NCBI GenBank assembly: GCA_037440925.1
Contig: JBBITF010000007.1
Span: 1 to 64,000, forward strand
DNA from: JAABUE01 sp037440925
GTDB lineage: Bacteria; Chloroflexota; Anaerolineae; Anaerolineales; Villigracilaceae
Reading direction: 5' to 3'
DNA: 64,000 nucleotides
The notes under the pieces were generated by a model. The model searched no databases and was not told where the DNA came from. It saw only the letters and a program-made list of their open reading frames with translations. Shown here in pieces: positions 25,201-32,571 of the stretch. Both the position numbers and the translations under genes were made by a program. Positions within the stretch are counted from its first letter, which is position 1. Each line of letters opens with the position of its first letter.

Positions 25201-25988
25201 TCCCGCCCGACCAGGGGAGCAGGGATCAGGGTTTCCTGGCCGGTTTGATTGTCCGAGGCTGTTTTTTCTGCGAGATGGTGGATTTCAGCCATGACCGCCA
25301 GCGTTTCAGGGCCAGGCTCGACCTCCAGTTCCCGGCGCAGGATGTCGCGGCACAGTTCGAATTGACGCTGGGCCGCCTCGGGTTGCCCGAGCAAGTGATA
25401 CAGCCGCATGATTTCGCGGTGGGCGGCTTCGTTGAGCGGTTCCGCACCAGACAGGCGCAGCGCCAGGTCGAGCGCCCGACCATAATGGCCGGCTGACTTT
25501 TCCAGTCCACCCAGGCGTTCCAGCACCACCAGGTAGAATTCACGCAGACGCTCGCGCTCCAGCAAGACCCAGTCGGCGTAGTTGCCTTCCAGGAAATCGG
25601 CGCGGTAGAGGGCGAGGGCTTGCTCCAGTTCCTGGCGGATGCTCTCGTGCGGTGCGGCGCTGAACGCGGCCTTGGCCAGCCTTTCGAAGTCCAGCGCGTC
25701 CACCTGGAAGGAGGCCGGGGGGGTGAATTGCACCGTTTCGGCCTCGGCAGTCACCAGGTCGGGGAAGAAGCGGCGGATCTGCCACAAGGCCTGGCTGAGG
25801 GCGCGGCGGGCGCGTTCCTCCGCCTGGTCGGGCCAAAACGTCCCCGTCAGCGCGCAGCGGTTGTGTTTGCGCGCCTGGAACAAGACCAGGTAAGCCAGCA
25901 GGTCGCGCGCCTGCGTCGAAGCGGGCAGGGGCAGGATTTTACCGTCTTGTTCAACGGTCAGATGACCAAAAAGGTGGAACTTCAGCAT
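22230..25988 (-). CDS. BTAD/STAND ATPase/TPR transcriptional regulator
   Basis: Protein of 1252 residues. Residues 1-95 form an OmpR-like winged helix of the SARP type and about 98-240 a bacterial transcriptional activation domain. The STAND ATPase follows, with Walker A GEAGVGKT at 288-295 and Walker B IILEDLHWAD near 395-405. From about 650 to 1170 there are many TPR helices (for example ALYTLGTAFTWQGKTAEA, LTNLGNLYYFQGQLSKTLE). The last 45 residues form a further helix-turn-helix (TQRDLAEALGVGLRTIERDM). Such proteins couple an unknown signal to transcription. It lies 36 bases after the HAD gene; the target is unknown. Confidence 0.88.
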   Translation of the reverse strand: MLKFHLFGHLTVEQDGKILPLPASTQARDLLAYLVLFQARKHNRCALTGTFWPDQAEERARRALSQALWQIRRFFPDLVTAEAETVQFTPPASFQVDALDFERLAKAAFSAAPHESIRQELEQALALYRADFLEGNYADWVLLERERLREFYLVVLERLGGLEKSAGHYGRALDLALRLSGAEPLNEAAHREIMRLYHLLGQPEAAQRQFELCRDILRRELEVEPGPETLAVMAEIHHLAEKTASDNQTGQETLIPAPLVGREAERSALLRFLEGIFQGLGGLALLEGEAGVGKTRLLQDLAREAEWRGAQVLWGCARETQELKPYAPLVEALQSGLSPLRVTQIQQVIERVWLQVLVPLLAAHPAWPALEPAPPLPPAREQTRLIEAVVRFLEGWAGIIPLVIILEDLHWADQDTLGILPTLAQRLGHFGILMICSYRGEEARAHPQVWESLQALSRAGLLERRILPRLDGAATGELIRRSLGLTAPAPLFEERLYRETDGNPLFVLETLRALQDEGLLTRGADGGWSTPWDETTSDYVELPLAPLVEQVISRRVEQLPAALRQLLNIAAIFGTHLDFRLLNATSGMKTENLLEAMRRLRHLRFLEEVQEGYRFHHDLIRQVVLARMDEAERLQRHRDAAHTIEAICPDQVEELAFHFTEGQVWEKAIQYHQQAGRQAARAFAYVSALAHFDQAVGLADFIGKPADLLFDLHAGREKILDTLGNREAQTDAVQAMLALAGQEPGKLCQAHLRRAWLLAETSRYEEAQAEARLSLELGKELGDLLAQAEALYTLGTAFTWQGKTAEAAPALHEAIALVQRAEDVRAQARYRRALASALLGIREYDAAQKEAERSLEQAAQQNDPLEQAEVFNLLGIIHMEHGDSETARGIYEKSLQLSREIGFLYGEGRALTNLGNLYYFQGQLSKTLECYDRAIGIFASLEEKRGEVQLRLNRASISLNMLGTTPQLIEDAQFALDYSMRTDDPLSKGQALTVLAEAERQNGEYKAAREHLTQGIQEMELGGDLWLLAQEYRTLGMLDIEENRPQEALGNLEHALSICRERGLASMEAPIIAMRGLALLQQGRLDEALQATSEAVSRLKSDVEQGYLLYYWHAQVLYSLGRPQEAQASMQKAYELLEAALAGLSAEQKSMSYENIPEHRAILEAWQAARPQQVTAHLPRSGESGETVTVTWTPFAAEDNQVSGKVARRRHRLQRLLEEARQQGAAPTQRDLAEALGVGLRTIERDMAEMKE

Positions 25989-26024
25989 TTATATCGAAAA
26001 TAGAAAACCTGCAAGATGAGATTT

Positions 26025-26528
26025 CTAGGGCATGGGAGGCGTTGGCTTCCCGGTGAGAAGCGGAATCAATTCGGGCAGGCCGTGAATGGTGGTGTGCTGC
26101 TGGCCCAGCCGCTTTTCGGACGAGTGCGGGTTGAACCACACTGCATCCAGCCCGGCCTGGTTGGCGGCCAGCACATCGCTCTCGAAACTGTCGCCGATCA
26201 TCACCGCTTCCTCTGGCGCAGCGCCCAGGTCACGCAGGATGTGGCGGTAGAACGGCGGCGATTTTGGCAGGCCGGTGTTTTTGAAGCAGTAGATTTTGTG
26301 AATGCAGGTATCCAGGCCAACGCGCGCCAGCGCAGCGCGGATTTGGGATTCGTCTGAAATCGAGGCGCTGGTGGCGACGATAAGCGTCGCCTGCATCGCC
26401 AGCCGCTTCAAGACCTCCCCCGCGCCGGCTACTGCTTCGACGACCGGCCATTCGACCATCGGCCGGTCGCTGGGGGAGTCTTTCATCAGGGTGTTGCCCC
26501 AATCGAAGAGAACGTATTTGTATCGCAT
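26025..26528 (-). CDS. HAD-superfamily hydrolase
   Basis: Protein of 167 residues starting MRYKYVLFDWGNTLMKDSP. HAD motifs are visible: DWGNT (motif I, second Asp replaced by Gly), TSAS (motif II), a lysine in KNTGLPKSPPF (motif III) and GDSFESDV (motif IV). The cap insertion is short. Likely a small-molecule phosphatase of the Gph/YjjG kind; substrate unknown. It overlaps nothing and follows the META gene by 4 bases, so it is probably co-transcribed. Confidence 0.85.
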   Translation of the reverse strand: MRYKYVLFDWGNTLMKDSPSDRPMVEWPVVEAVAGAGEVLKRLAMQATLIVATSASISDESQIRAALARVGLDTCIHKIYCFKNTGLPKSPPFYRHILRDLGAAPEEAVMIGDSFESDVLAANQAGLDAVWFNPHSSEKRLGQQHTTIHGLPELIPLLTGKPTPPMP

Positions 26529-26532
26529 GGGT

Positions 26533-26934
26533 CTATGGCGCTCGTTGAAACAGGAGAGCGGACTTGCCATGGTCGTAATAAATGATAAGATTTTCACCCT
26601 GCACTGTAAAGCCGGCGGCGTTGTTCAGGCCGCTCAAGACGAGACTTTCTTGCTGCATAGCGTTCTCGTCAAGGCAGGCTATCAGGGTGGTGAACAGGTT
26701 GGAGAAGAGCAATTTGTTGCCCATCACGCGGTATTGCCCGCTAAAGGTGTTGCAGCCGGCCTTGCCTGAAACATTCCCTTGGTCGAAGGTCAGGTATGCT
26801 TCAGCCTGGGCGGGGGTAGGGTTGGATACGGCGCCATAGGCTTGCAAGCGCCATGTTCCGCTCAGGTCGTTGCGGCCTTGGCAGGCTGTCAGCAACAGCA
26901 AGCAAGCCAGAGGGGAGAAAAAGAAGCGCAGCAT
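26533..26934 (-). CDS. META/HslJ-domain lipoprotein
   Basis: Protein of 133 residues with signal peptide and lipobox LTAC (C18). The mature part matches the META/HslJ fold: LSGTWRLQAYGAV, GKAGCNTFSGQYRV and a final beta strand. E. coli HslJ is a heat-shock outer-membrane lipoprotein; here the function is unknown. It lies between a second lipoprotein (3 bases) and the HAD gene (4 bases), an operon-like arrangement. Confidence 0.85.
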   Translation of the reverse strand: MLRFFFSPLACLLLLTACQGRNDLSGTWRLQAYGAVSNPTPAQAEAYLTFDQGNVSGKAGCNTFSGQYRVMGNKLLFSNLFTTLIACLDENAMQQESLVLSGLNNAAGFTVQGENLIIYYDHGKSALLFQRAP

Positions 26935-26937
26935 TGT

Positions 26938-27555
26938 TCATTCTCCACAGGTAAAACGAGATAGGGCGCTGTCCAGCAGGCCGGGCGCTGTCGCGTCTTG
27001 CGCGGTGTACACCAACCAGGCAAAGGCGCGCTCGCCGCACCCCCAGGCGGCCGCGCCGCCATAGGAGAGGGTGCTGTCGGGCGGCGGCTGGACGGGCTGG
27101 TAGAAGACGTTGTACGGGCCCACCAGGCGGATATCCATCGTCCCGGTCAATGCGCCTCCCGACGCCTGGGCGACGACCCCCAGCATGTACTGTAAATCGG
27201 AGGCGTCTGCCTGCCAGACCACCAGCAGGAGCAAGTCGCTGGTATAGCCGACCAGTTTCCCGCTTGCATAATCGCTGGGGACGCGCGTGTTGGCGGCGTT
27301 CAGGTCGAAGGGGTAGAGATAATCGGGGTGGCCGATGCAGAAGCCATAGCCGCAGAACAAGCCGTCCAGCGACATGGCAGTCGGCGTGGGGTAAGGGGTG
27401 GGAGCGGGATAAGGCGTGTTGGTGGGTATGGCTGCAAGCGTGGCCGCAACGGCTGCGGCAATCTGACTGTTTAGACTGGGGCCGGCGTCCTTGGGCGCGC
27501 ATGCCGTCAGCGCCAGAGAGACAATCAACGCGGTGAAGAGTCCCGTTCGTTTCAT
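26938..27555 (-). CDS. Predicted lipoprotein, unknown function
   Basis: Protein of 205 residues with signal peptide and lipobox LTAC (C19), then AAAVAATLAAIPTNTPYPAPTPYPTPT, a Thr/Pro linker of the kind seen in other lipoproteins here. The mature domain has no motif I recognise. The ATG at 27555 gives a normal signal peptide. It starts the lipoprotein-META-HAD-regulator gene row; the upstream gap carries an inserted repeat element. Confidence 0.75.
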   Translation of the reverse strand: MKRTGLFTALIVSLALTACAPKDAGPSLNSQIAAAVAATLAAIPTNTPYPAPTPYPTPTAMSLDGLFCGYGFCIGHPDYLYPFDLNAANTRVPSDYASGKLVGYTSDLLLLVVWQADASDLQYMLGVVAQASGGALTGTMDIRLVGPYNVFYQPVQPPPDSTLSYGGAAAWGCGERAFAWLVYTAQDATAPGLLDSALSRFTCGE

Positions 27556-27893
27556 GAGTTGATTATATACGAATAGTGACTGCACTGCAGAAACCATTAA
27601 CCGCTGAGATCGCGGAGCGCGCAGAGTTGAAAATTTGCAAAACCTGCATCAAGAGCGCCTTTTCTTTGCGGAATCGGTAAAAAATCTTGGCGACTTTGCG
27701 CCTTTGCGTTAGAAACACCCTTTTTACAGTAGAGTCCACTACCTATGCGAGTCTTTTCTAATAGCAAACCGTCCACCGTTCACGAATGCCCCACGAATTC
27801 ACGAATAGCCTCCATTCGAGCATTCGTGGCCCTATTCATGGAAGGCTTCTCTACTTTGAAAGGCAAATTTGTGCTGGAGCGTAGGAGTTGCCC
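27556..27893. other. 338-base gap with a repeat element and small palindromes
   Basis: No gene seen. The left half is the 160-bp TIR element. The rest has several CACGAAT repeats (27779-27806) and an 8-bp stem CCACGAAT / ATTCGTGG (27789-27834). The GGDEF gene ends at 27894. Confidence 0.6.
27577..27737 (-). mobile_element. Short inverted-repeat element (MITE-like), copy 1
   Basis: About 161 bp bounded by TGACTGCACTGCAGAAA at 27577 and TTTTTACAGTAGAGTCC near 27737, which are imperfect inverted repeats. It aligns over its whole length with the reverse complement of 44194-44353, and similarity ends at these borders. No coding capacity. No target-site duplication is evident. Confidence 0.75.
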
Positions 27894-30800
27894 TTAACGG
27901 TGAATTGTCACCTGGTTGCGGCCGCGATGTTTGGCCAGGTACATTGCCTGGTCGGCGGCGGCAATCAGGGCTTCGAGCGAAGAAATGGTATCGTTGCTGG
28001 TTGCCAGCCCAATGCTCACGGTAAAGGCAATCTCGTGGCTGTTGATTTTCACTCTTAGGCTGGCAATCCCCTGACGCAGCCGCTCGGCAATGTCTTTGGC
28101 AAGGGAAGTGTCCACTTCTGGCAAGAGGAGGACAAATTCCTCGCCGCCGTAACGGCAAGCCAGGTCAATTTCGCGCGTATCTTCTTTGAGATATTTTCCC
28201 AGCGCTTGCAGCACGGGGTCGCCGCCTTCGGCATGGCCGTAGCGGTCGTTGATGCGCTTGAAATGGTCAATGTCAATCATCAACAGCGAACAAGGACGCT
28301 GCAAACGGTGGGCGCGAGTAAACTCAATCTGACCTATTTCAAAAAAGCCGCGCCGGTTGTAGAGGCCGGTCAGCGGGTCGGTAAGCGCCAGTTCTTGAGT
28401 CTTGCTAAACAGACGGGCGTTATCGAGCGCAACCGCAACTTGATCGGCAAAGGCTGTGACCAGTTGAACGTGCGCCTCGCTGAAGTAATTGGGTTGGACG
28501 CTGTCTATCGCCAGAATGCCAATGACTTTATCGCGCACGATCAGAGGAATTCCCAGCCAACTGCGGATGTGTTGATGGAGAGGTTTGCGGAATTCGGCAT
28601 ATTGATCTGGGGTGGAGACAATAAGCGGCTGACGCTGTGCAACCACGCGAGCGTTGGGATTGTCCTCAGATAGGGAAAAACGCATGCCGATGACCTCTTG
28701 GGGATTTGCCCAGCCTCGTCCGCCGATAATTTCCAGGTAGGTGGAATAGAGCAATTGCACCGAGGCGCTGTCGTAGGGCACGACTTTGGCCAGTTGTTCC
28801 AGAATCAGGTCCACGGTCTGGTTGGTGTGGAGAGTGGCAGCCACCGCCGCGCCGGCGCGGCGCAGGGTCTCGGCTTCCTCGGCGCGGCGGCGGGCGTCTT
28901 CGATAGCCTGAAATTTTGCAATTGTCAGGGCTACTAGGTTGGCGGCCTGTTCGGCGATGATGATTTCCTGCTGGTGAAAGGAATGCTGCTCATTGAAACT
29001 GAGTAAAATGGCGCCAAGTTTCTTGCCGTCGGCGATGAGCGGCAGGGCCAGCATGGAGCGCGAGGGGAACATTTTTGAGATTCGTTCGCTAACATACGGG
29101 GAGTGATGGGTATCTTCGATAATGAGGGGATGACCGGCCTCTAAAGCAGAGGAGGTGAACGTTTTTTCGCCGGGAAGCGCCTGCATAGAACGATAGGTAT
29201 CTCGAAAGGGATCGTAGGCAGCCAGCGGCAGTGGGAGGCGTTGATTTTCATCCCACAGCGTGAGGAAGCAGCCATCGGCGCCGATCAGGCTTCCCAGGCG
29301 ATCTACCAGGATTTGTCCCATTTGGTTGATGTCGGAGGCTTGCAGGGCAAGGTGGAGAATCTCTTGCATGAGTTCGAGCGTGCAGTGATACTCGCGCAGG
29401 TGTTGTTCGGCTTCTTGCTTTTCCAGGGCGCTGCCGATTAGGTCGGCGGCGATCTTCAGGGCCCCCAATTCTGCTTGCGTCCATTGGCGTTCTTCCTGGC
29501 ACTCGTCGAAGCCGATAAATCCCCAAAATACCCCATCTTTGAAAATAGGAACGACGGCAATCGAAAGAATGTCTTGGCTTTGCAACAAGTCGCGTTCTGT
29601 GGGAGGAAAGTCTTTCACCAGGCCAACGATAAAACGCCCTTGGGAAAGTTCGTCTTCCCAGCGTTGATAACCGGCCTGGCAGTAGGGCAGATTTTGCAAA
29701 TCGGGGTTATCTATCTGCGGCGCAATACTTTCATTAGCCCACTCGTAGCGTTGGCTGACCAGCGGAATCGCCTCTTCGTTCAGAAAACGCTCGAAAATGT
29801 ACACCCGGCTGACAGTCGCCGCCCTGCCAAGCGCTTCGAGCATCTTAGAAAAGTCCAGGCGCTCGGTTTTTGGGTTGAGAAATTCCTGCGCTGCCCAGCC
29901 GACGGCTTGCAAGATGTTATCTCGCCGCTGCAGGGCTTGTTCGGCGCGGTATTGCGCTTCGATGTTCCGAATCAGGAGAATCCAGCCGCCGAAACTGTTG
30001 TCTGAGCGGCAGAAGGGGGAAATGTCCACTTCCCAGCGAGGGGGGAGTCGCATGGTGGCTTCGTTTTCTGGCGAAAAGGCGCCGGCCAGTTGTTCCCAAT
30101 CGGGCAAGACCTGTGCTGCCGGTTCAAACAACCTGTGACGCGAGATGTGGAAGAATTTTTGCGCTGCCGGGTTAATGTCGAGCAGGCGCTTGTTTTCGTC
30201 GAGGACGATCACGCCATTGGGCATCCGTTCGAGCAGGGCCGCGCGCGCCAGCGGCAACAGGCTGAGGAGACGGAAGCGCAGCATGGCTAAGCCCAACGTC
30301 GCACCGGTAAAGACCAGCGCAAGCGGCGTCCAATCCAGACCAGGCAGGGGGTTGATGGGCAGCAGGTAAAACACGTTGCTGGCCCACGGCGTCAATGCTC
30401 CTAGCAGCAGGAGGCGGGTTTGAGGCCGATGCAGAGGCGAAGAGCGAAAGTAGGGGATGAGAATAAGCGCTGTGCCGACGGCCATCAGCAGATAAGAATA
30501 GCCGATCACGCCAATCCAGAAGGCGATTCCGTGCCAATAAATGACAAGATTGGGAGCGGCTGGCGAGGGGGTGAAACCTGTCCAAATCAAATGGTGCCAG
30601 GGGTTTGTGGCGGCCAGCAAGAAGCAGATCATCGGCACGATGAACAGCCAGCGAATGCGTCGCCATCTCCAGCGCGAGAAGCCGTTATACTGAAGGCTGA
30701 ACCATAAGAAAAAGACCGGCGCGCTGAGCGAGCCGGCGTACTCAAAGACCGACCAGAAGATTTTCGCGTTTAGGTTGGTGGTAGCATACTCCCACATTGC

Positions 30801-30950
30801 GCCAAAGGCCCATTCACCTGTCGTGACCATGAGCAGAGTCAGGGGCAGACCGCCGGGAACGGAGCGCTGCCTCCAGGCAATGGCCGCAACCGGGATGGAG
30901 AGCAGGACAGTAGCCAGGGCAGAGAGGCTGTAGAGATTCGAGAAGCTCAT
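27894..30950 (-). CDS. 7TM-GAF-GGDEF diguanylate cyclase
   Basis: Protein of 1018 residues. The N-terminus (1-220) has seven hydrophobic segments of the histidine-kinase-N 7TM type. A PAS-like region (about 230-345) follows, then three GAF domains (about 350-510, 520-680, 690-850), and a C-terminal GGDEF domain with RYGGEEFVLLLPE and LTDPLTGLYNRRGFFE. The active-site GGEEF is intact, so it should make c-di-GMP. No RxxD inhibitory site is obvious. A PilZ protein at 51994 could bind c-di-GMP. Confidence 0.9.
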   Translation of the reverse strand: MSFSNLYSLSALATVLLSIPVAAIAWRQRSVPGGLPLTLLMVTTGEWAFGAMWEYATTNLNAKIFWSVFEYAGSLSAPVFFLWFSLQYNGFSRWRWRRIRWLFIVPMICFLLAATNPWHHLIWTGFTPSPAAPNLVIYWHGIAFWIGVIGYSYLLMAVGTALILIPYFRSSPLHRPQTRLLLLGALTPWASNVFYLLPINPLPGLDWTPLALVFTGATLGLAMLRFRLLSLLPLARAALLERMPNGVIVLDENKRLLDINPAAQKFFHISRHRLFEPAAQVLPDWEQLAGAFSPENEATMRLPPRWEVDISPFCRSDNSFGGWILLIRNIEAQYRAEQALQRRDNILQAVGWAAQEFLNPKTERLDFSKMLEALGRAATVSRVYIFERFLNEEAIPLVSQRYEWANESIAPQIDNPDLQNLPYCQAGYQRWEDELSQGRFIVGLVKDFPPTERDLLQSQDILSIAVVPIFKDGVFWGFIGFDECQEERQWTQAELGALKIAADLIGSALEKQEAEQHLREYHCTLELMQEILHLALQASDINQMGQILVDRLGSLIGADGCFLTLWDENQRLPLPLAAYDPFRDTYRSMQALPGEKTFTSSALEAGHPLIIEDTHHSPYVSERISKMFPSRSMLALPLIADGKKLGAILLSFNEQHSFHQQEIIIAEQAANLVALTIAKFQAIEDARRRAEEAETLRRAGAAVAATLHTNQTVDLILEQLAKVVPYDSASVQLLYSTYLEIIGGRGWANPQEVIGMRFSLSEDNPNARVVAQRQPLIVSTPDQYAEFRKPLHQHIRSWLGIPLIVRDKVIGILAIDSVQPNYFSEAHVQLVTAFADQVAVALDNARLFSKTQELALTDPLTGLYNRRGFFEIGQIEFTRAHRLQRPCSLLMIDIDHFKRINDRYGHAEGGDPVLQALGKYLKEDTREIDLACRYGGEEFVLLLPEVDTSLAKDIAERLRQGIASLRVKINSHEIAFTVSIGLATSNDTISSLEALIAAADQAMYLAKHRGRNQVTIHR

Positions 30951-31034
30951 TTTTTTATCATTTTAACGCGACGAAGAGGGAAAATCATTTCGATTTCATG
31001 TCGCGGCTTTTCAGGTAACTGCTTACCATACAGC

Positions 31035-31300
31035 AGAGGTTGAGCAGACGTTCTTGAGCGTCTGGCAAGCAGGGGGCCTGGATTTGGCAATCCAGGCCGG
31101 CGTGAGGGTTGCCAGGCCGGCGTGATGATTGCTTTTGCTGGTTGAAGACATTTTTGCTCGTGCGGATTTGGCAATCCGCACGAGCAAAAAAGGGCGGCTT
31201 GGACACCGCTGGCTTGGATTGCTTCTGCTGGCTTGGATTGCTTCCGCTGGCTTGGATTGCCAAATCCAAGCCTCTTGCTGGCGGAGCGCTCGAAAGCATT
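31035..31300. repeat. Composite palindromic element, copy 1
   Basis: Three hairpins in series: GGCCTGGATT-TGGC-AATCCAGGCC (31075-31098), an 18-bp perfect stem from 31151 to 31190 with loop TGGC, and GGCTTGGATT-GCCA-AATCCAAGCC (31249-31272). Between the last two lie three tandem copies of an 18-base unit starting GCTGGCTTGGATTGCTTC (31208-31260). The right end is an inverted copy of the left end. A shorter version is at 60275-60415 and one hairpin at 37389-37412. Confidence 0.85.
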
Positions 31301-31376
31301 TACCCAAACTTACATCGTAATTTTAGAGAATACGCCCTGCCCTCAAGATGTGGGCAATCACCAGTAATAAAAAACC

Positions 31377-31405
31377 TTGCATTTTTTCGATAAATTATGT
31401 ACAAT
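31377..31405 (+). promoter_or_regulatory. Promoter of the TauE-type permease gene
   Basis: TTGCAT (31377-31382), a 17-base spacer and TACAAT (31400-31405) give a good sigma70 promoter; transcription should begin near 31412, at the base of a large hairpin. Confidence 0.7.
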
Positions 31406-31412
31406 AATAGTT

Positions 31413-31451
31413 GTTCCGCCGTTGGGTGCCCCCCTCACCCAGCGGCGGAAC
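31413..31451 (+). promoter_or_regulatory. 5'-terminal hairpin of the permease mRNA
   Basis: A 16-bp stem, 31413-31428 paired with 31436-31451 (one G-U pair), with loop CCCCCCT. It starts at the predicted transcription start. No T-run follows, so it is not a terminator. A stabilising 5' structure is one possibility. Confidence 0.65.
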
Positions 31452-31488
31452 GCTTAAAGAGGGCGATTATCTTATCAAGGGAGCAGGC

Positions 31489-32208
31489 ATGGACGCAATG
31501 ACATGGCAAATTGGGCTGGTCATTTTTCTGGCGGCTTTTACCGAGAGCCTGTCCGGTTTTGGCGTGGCGTTGGTGGCAATGGCTTTGTTGCCGTTTATCA
31601 TCAGCATTCGTCTGGCGACGCCGCTGGTGGCGGTCATTTCTATCTTGGTGGACTTTTCTGTCTTCCTGCGTTACCGTCAGGCGCTGGACTTGCGCGCCAT
31701 TTGGCGGGTGGCGCTGGCGACCTTGTTCGGCATTCCGCTAGGTCTCTATTTCTTGTCTCATTGGGATGAACGCCTGACGTTGACGCTCTTGGGAGTTGTG
31801 CTGACGGGCTATGCGCTCTATGCGCTGTTGGGAAGGCAATTGCCGCCCCTGGCACATCCGCTGTGGGCCTACCTGGCGGGCTTCCTGGGGGGCTTGCTGG
31901 GCGGCGCATACAATACCTTTGGCCCGCCAGTCATTATGTATGCAGATAGCCGCGCCTGGCCTCCCAAAGTGTTCAAGAGCAATTTGTCGGGGTATTTCGT
32001 GCTGTGCAGCGTGGTGGTCCTGGTCAGCCATGCCATGCAGGGCAATCTCACCCCGCAGGTGATGAGCATGTTTTGGCCTTCGCTGCCCTTCATGCTGCTG
32101 GGACTGTTGGCCGGTTTCAGCCTGGATCGCTGGCTGCAACCGGCTTTCTTCCGCCGCCTGGTGCTGCTTTTGCTCGTGGCGATGGGCCTCAGGCTGTGTT
32201 TCCGTTGA
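31489..32208 (+). CDS. TauE/SafE-family membrane permease
   Basis: Protein of 239 residues with about seven to eight transmembrane segments. The start has the family FTESLSGFGVALVAMALLP pattern, and the middle has AGFLGGLLGGAYNTFGPP, the second-half repeat of the TauE/SafE fold. Members export sulfite, sulfoacetate or related anions; the substrate here is unknown. ATG 31489 is preceded by AAGGGAG. The 3' end overlaps the convergent glutaredoxin gene by 20 bases. Confidence 0.85.
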   Translation: MDAMTWQIGLVIFLAAFTESLSGFGVALVAMALLPFIISIRLATPLVAVISILVDFSVFLRYRQALDLRAIWRVALATLFGIPLGLYFLSHWDERLTLTLLGVVLTGYALYALLGRQLPPLAHPLWAYLAGFLGGLLGGAYNTFGPPVIMYADSRAWPPKVFKSNLSGYFVLCSVVVLVSHAMQGNLTPQVMSMFWPSLPFMLLGLLAGFSLDRWLQPAFFRRLVLLLLVAMGLRLCFR

Positions 32209-32470
32209 ACTTTGCCGACAATTCTGCCTCAGACGGCTCGACCATTGTGGTGCCATCGGGGAAGATGATGGTCGGCACGGAACGGTTGCCGTTGTTCAAC
32301 TTTTTAACGAACGCTTCGGCTTCTTTGTCCTGCTCCACGTTGACATCCAGCACAGGGATGTTCCTGCGCTTGAAGAAGAAGCGCGCGCGGCGGCAGTCTG
32401 GGCACCAGTCCACGCTGTACATGACGATGCGGCTGGGGGTGGTAGTGTAAAGGTCGGTTTTTTCTGTCAT
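32189..32470 (-). CDS. Glutaredoxin/mycoredoxin-like protein
   Basis: Protein of 93 residues with a thioredoxin-like fold. The redox motif is WCPDC at residues 22-26 (YSVDWCPDCRRARFFF), close to mycoredoxin. NRSVPTIIFPDGT holds the cis-proline. The TTG/CCG pattern after it is typical for glutaredoxin-like proteins of actinobacteria and Chloroflexota. It lies downstream of the GMC oxidoreductase in the same direction, across the assembly gap. Confidence 0.85.
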   Translation of the reverse strand: MTEKTDLYTTTPSRIVMYSVDWCPDCRRARFFFKRRNIPVLDVNVEQDKEAEAFVKKLNNGNRSVPTIIFPDGTTMVEPSEAELSAKFNGNTA

Positions 32471-32471
32471 A

Positions 32472-32571
32472 NNNNNNNNNNNNNNNNNNNNNNNNNNNNN
32501 NNNNNNNNNNNNNNNNNNNNNNNNNNNNNNNNNNNNNNNNNNNNNNNNNNNNNNNNNNNNNNNNNNNNNNN
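32472..32571. other. Assembly gap (100 N)
   Basis: Exactly 100 N, a conventional placeholder, so true length is unknown. It removes the C-terminus of the GMC oxidoreductase and its junction with the glutaredoxin gene. Confidence 0.99.

Larger units (their letters stand above)
30951..31410. other. Repeat-rich intergenic region
   Basis: 460 bases with no credible gene. It contains the composite palindromic element (31035-31300) and a short AT-rich stretch ahead of the permease promoter. Short ORFs here run through the repeats in several frames and have no family features. Confidence 0.7.

Noticed and set aside
31208..31260. Three 18-base direct repeats as a possible CRISPR
   Set aside because: Units are contiguous without spacers and are part of the palindromic element.
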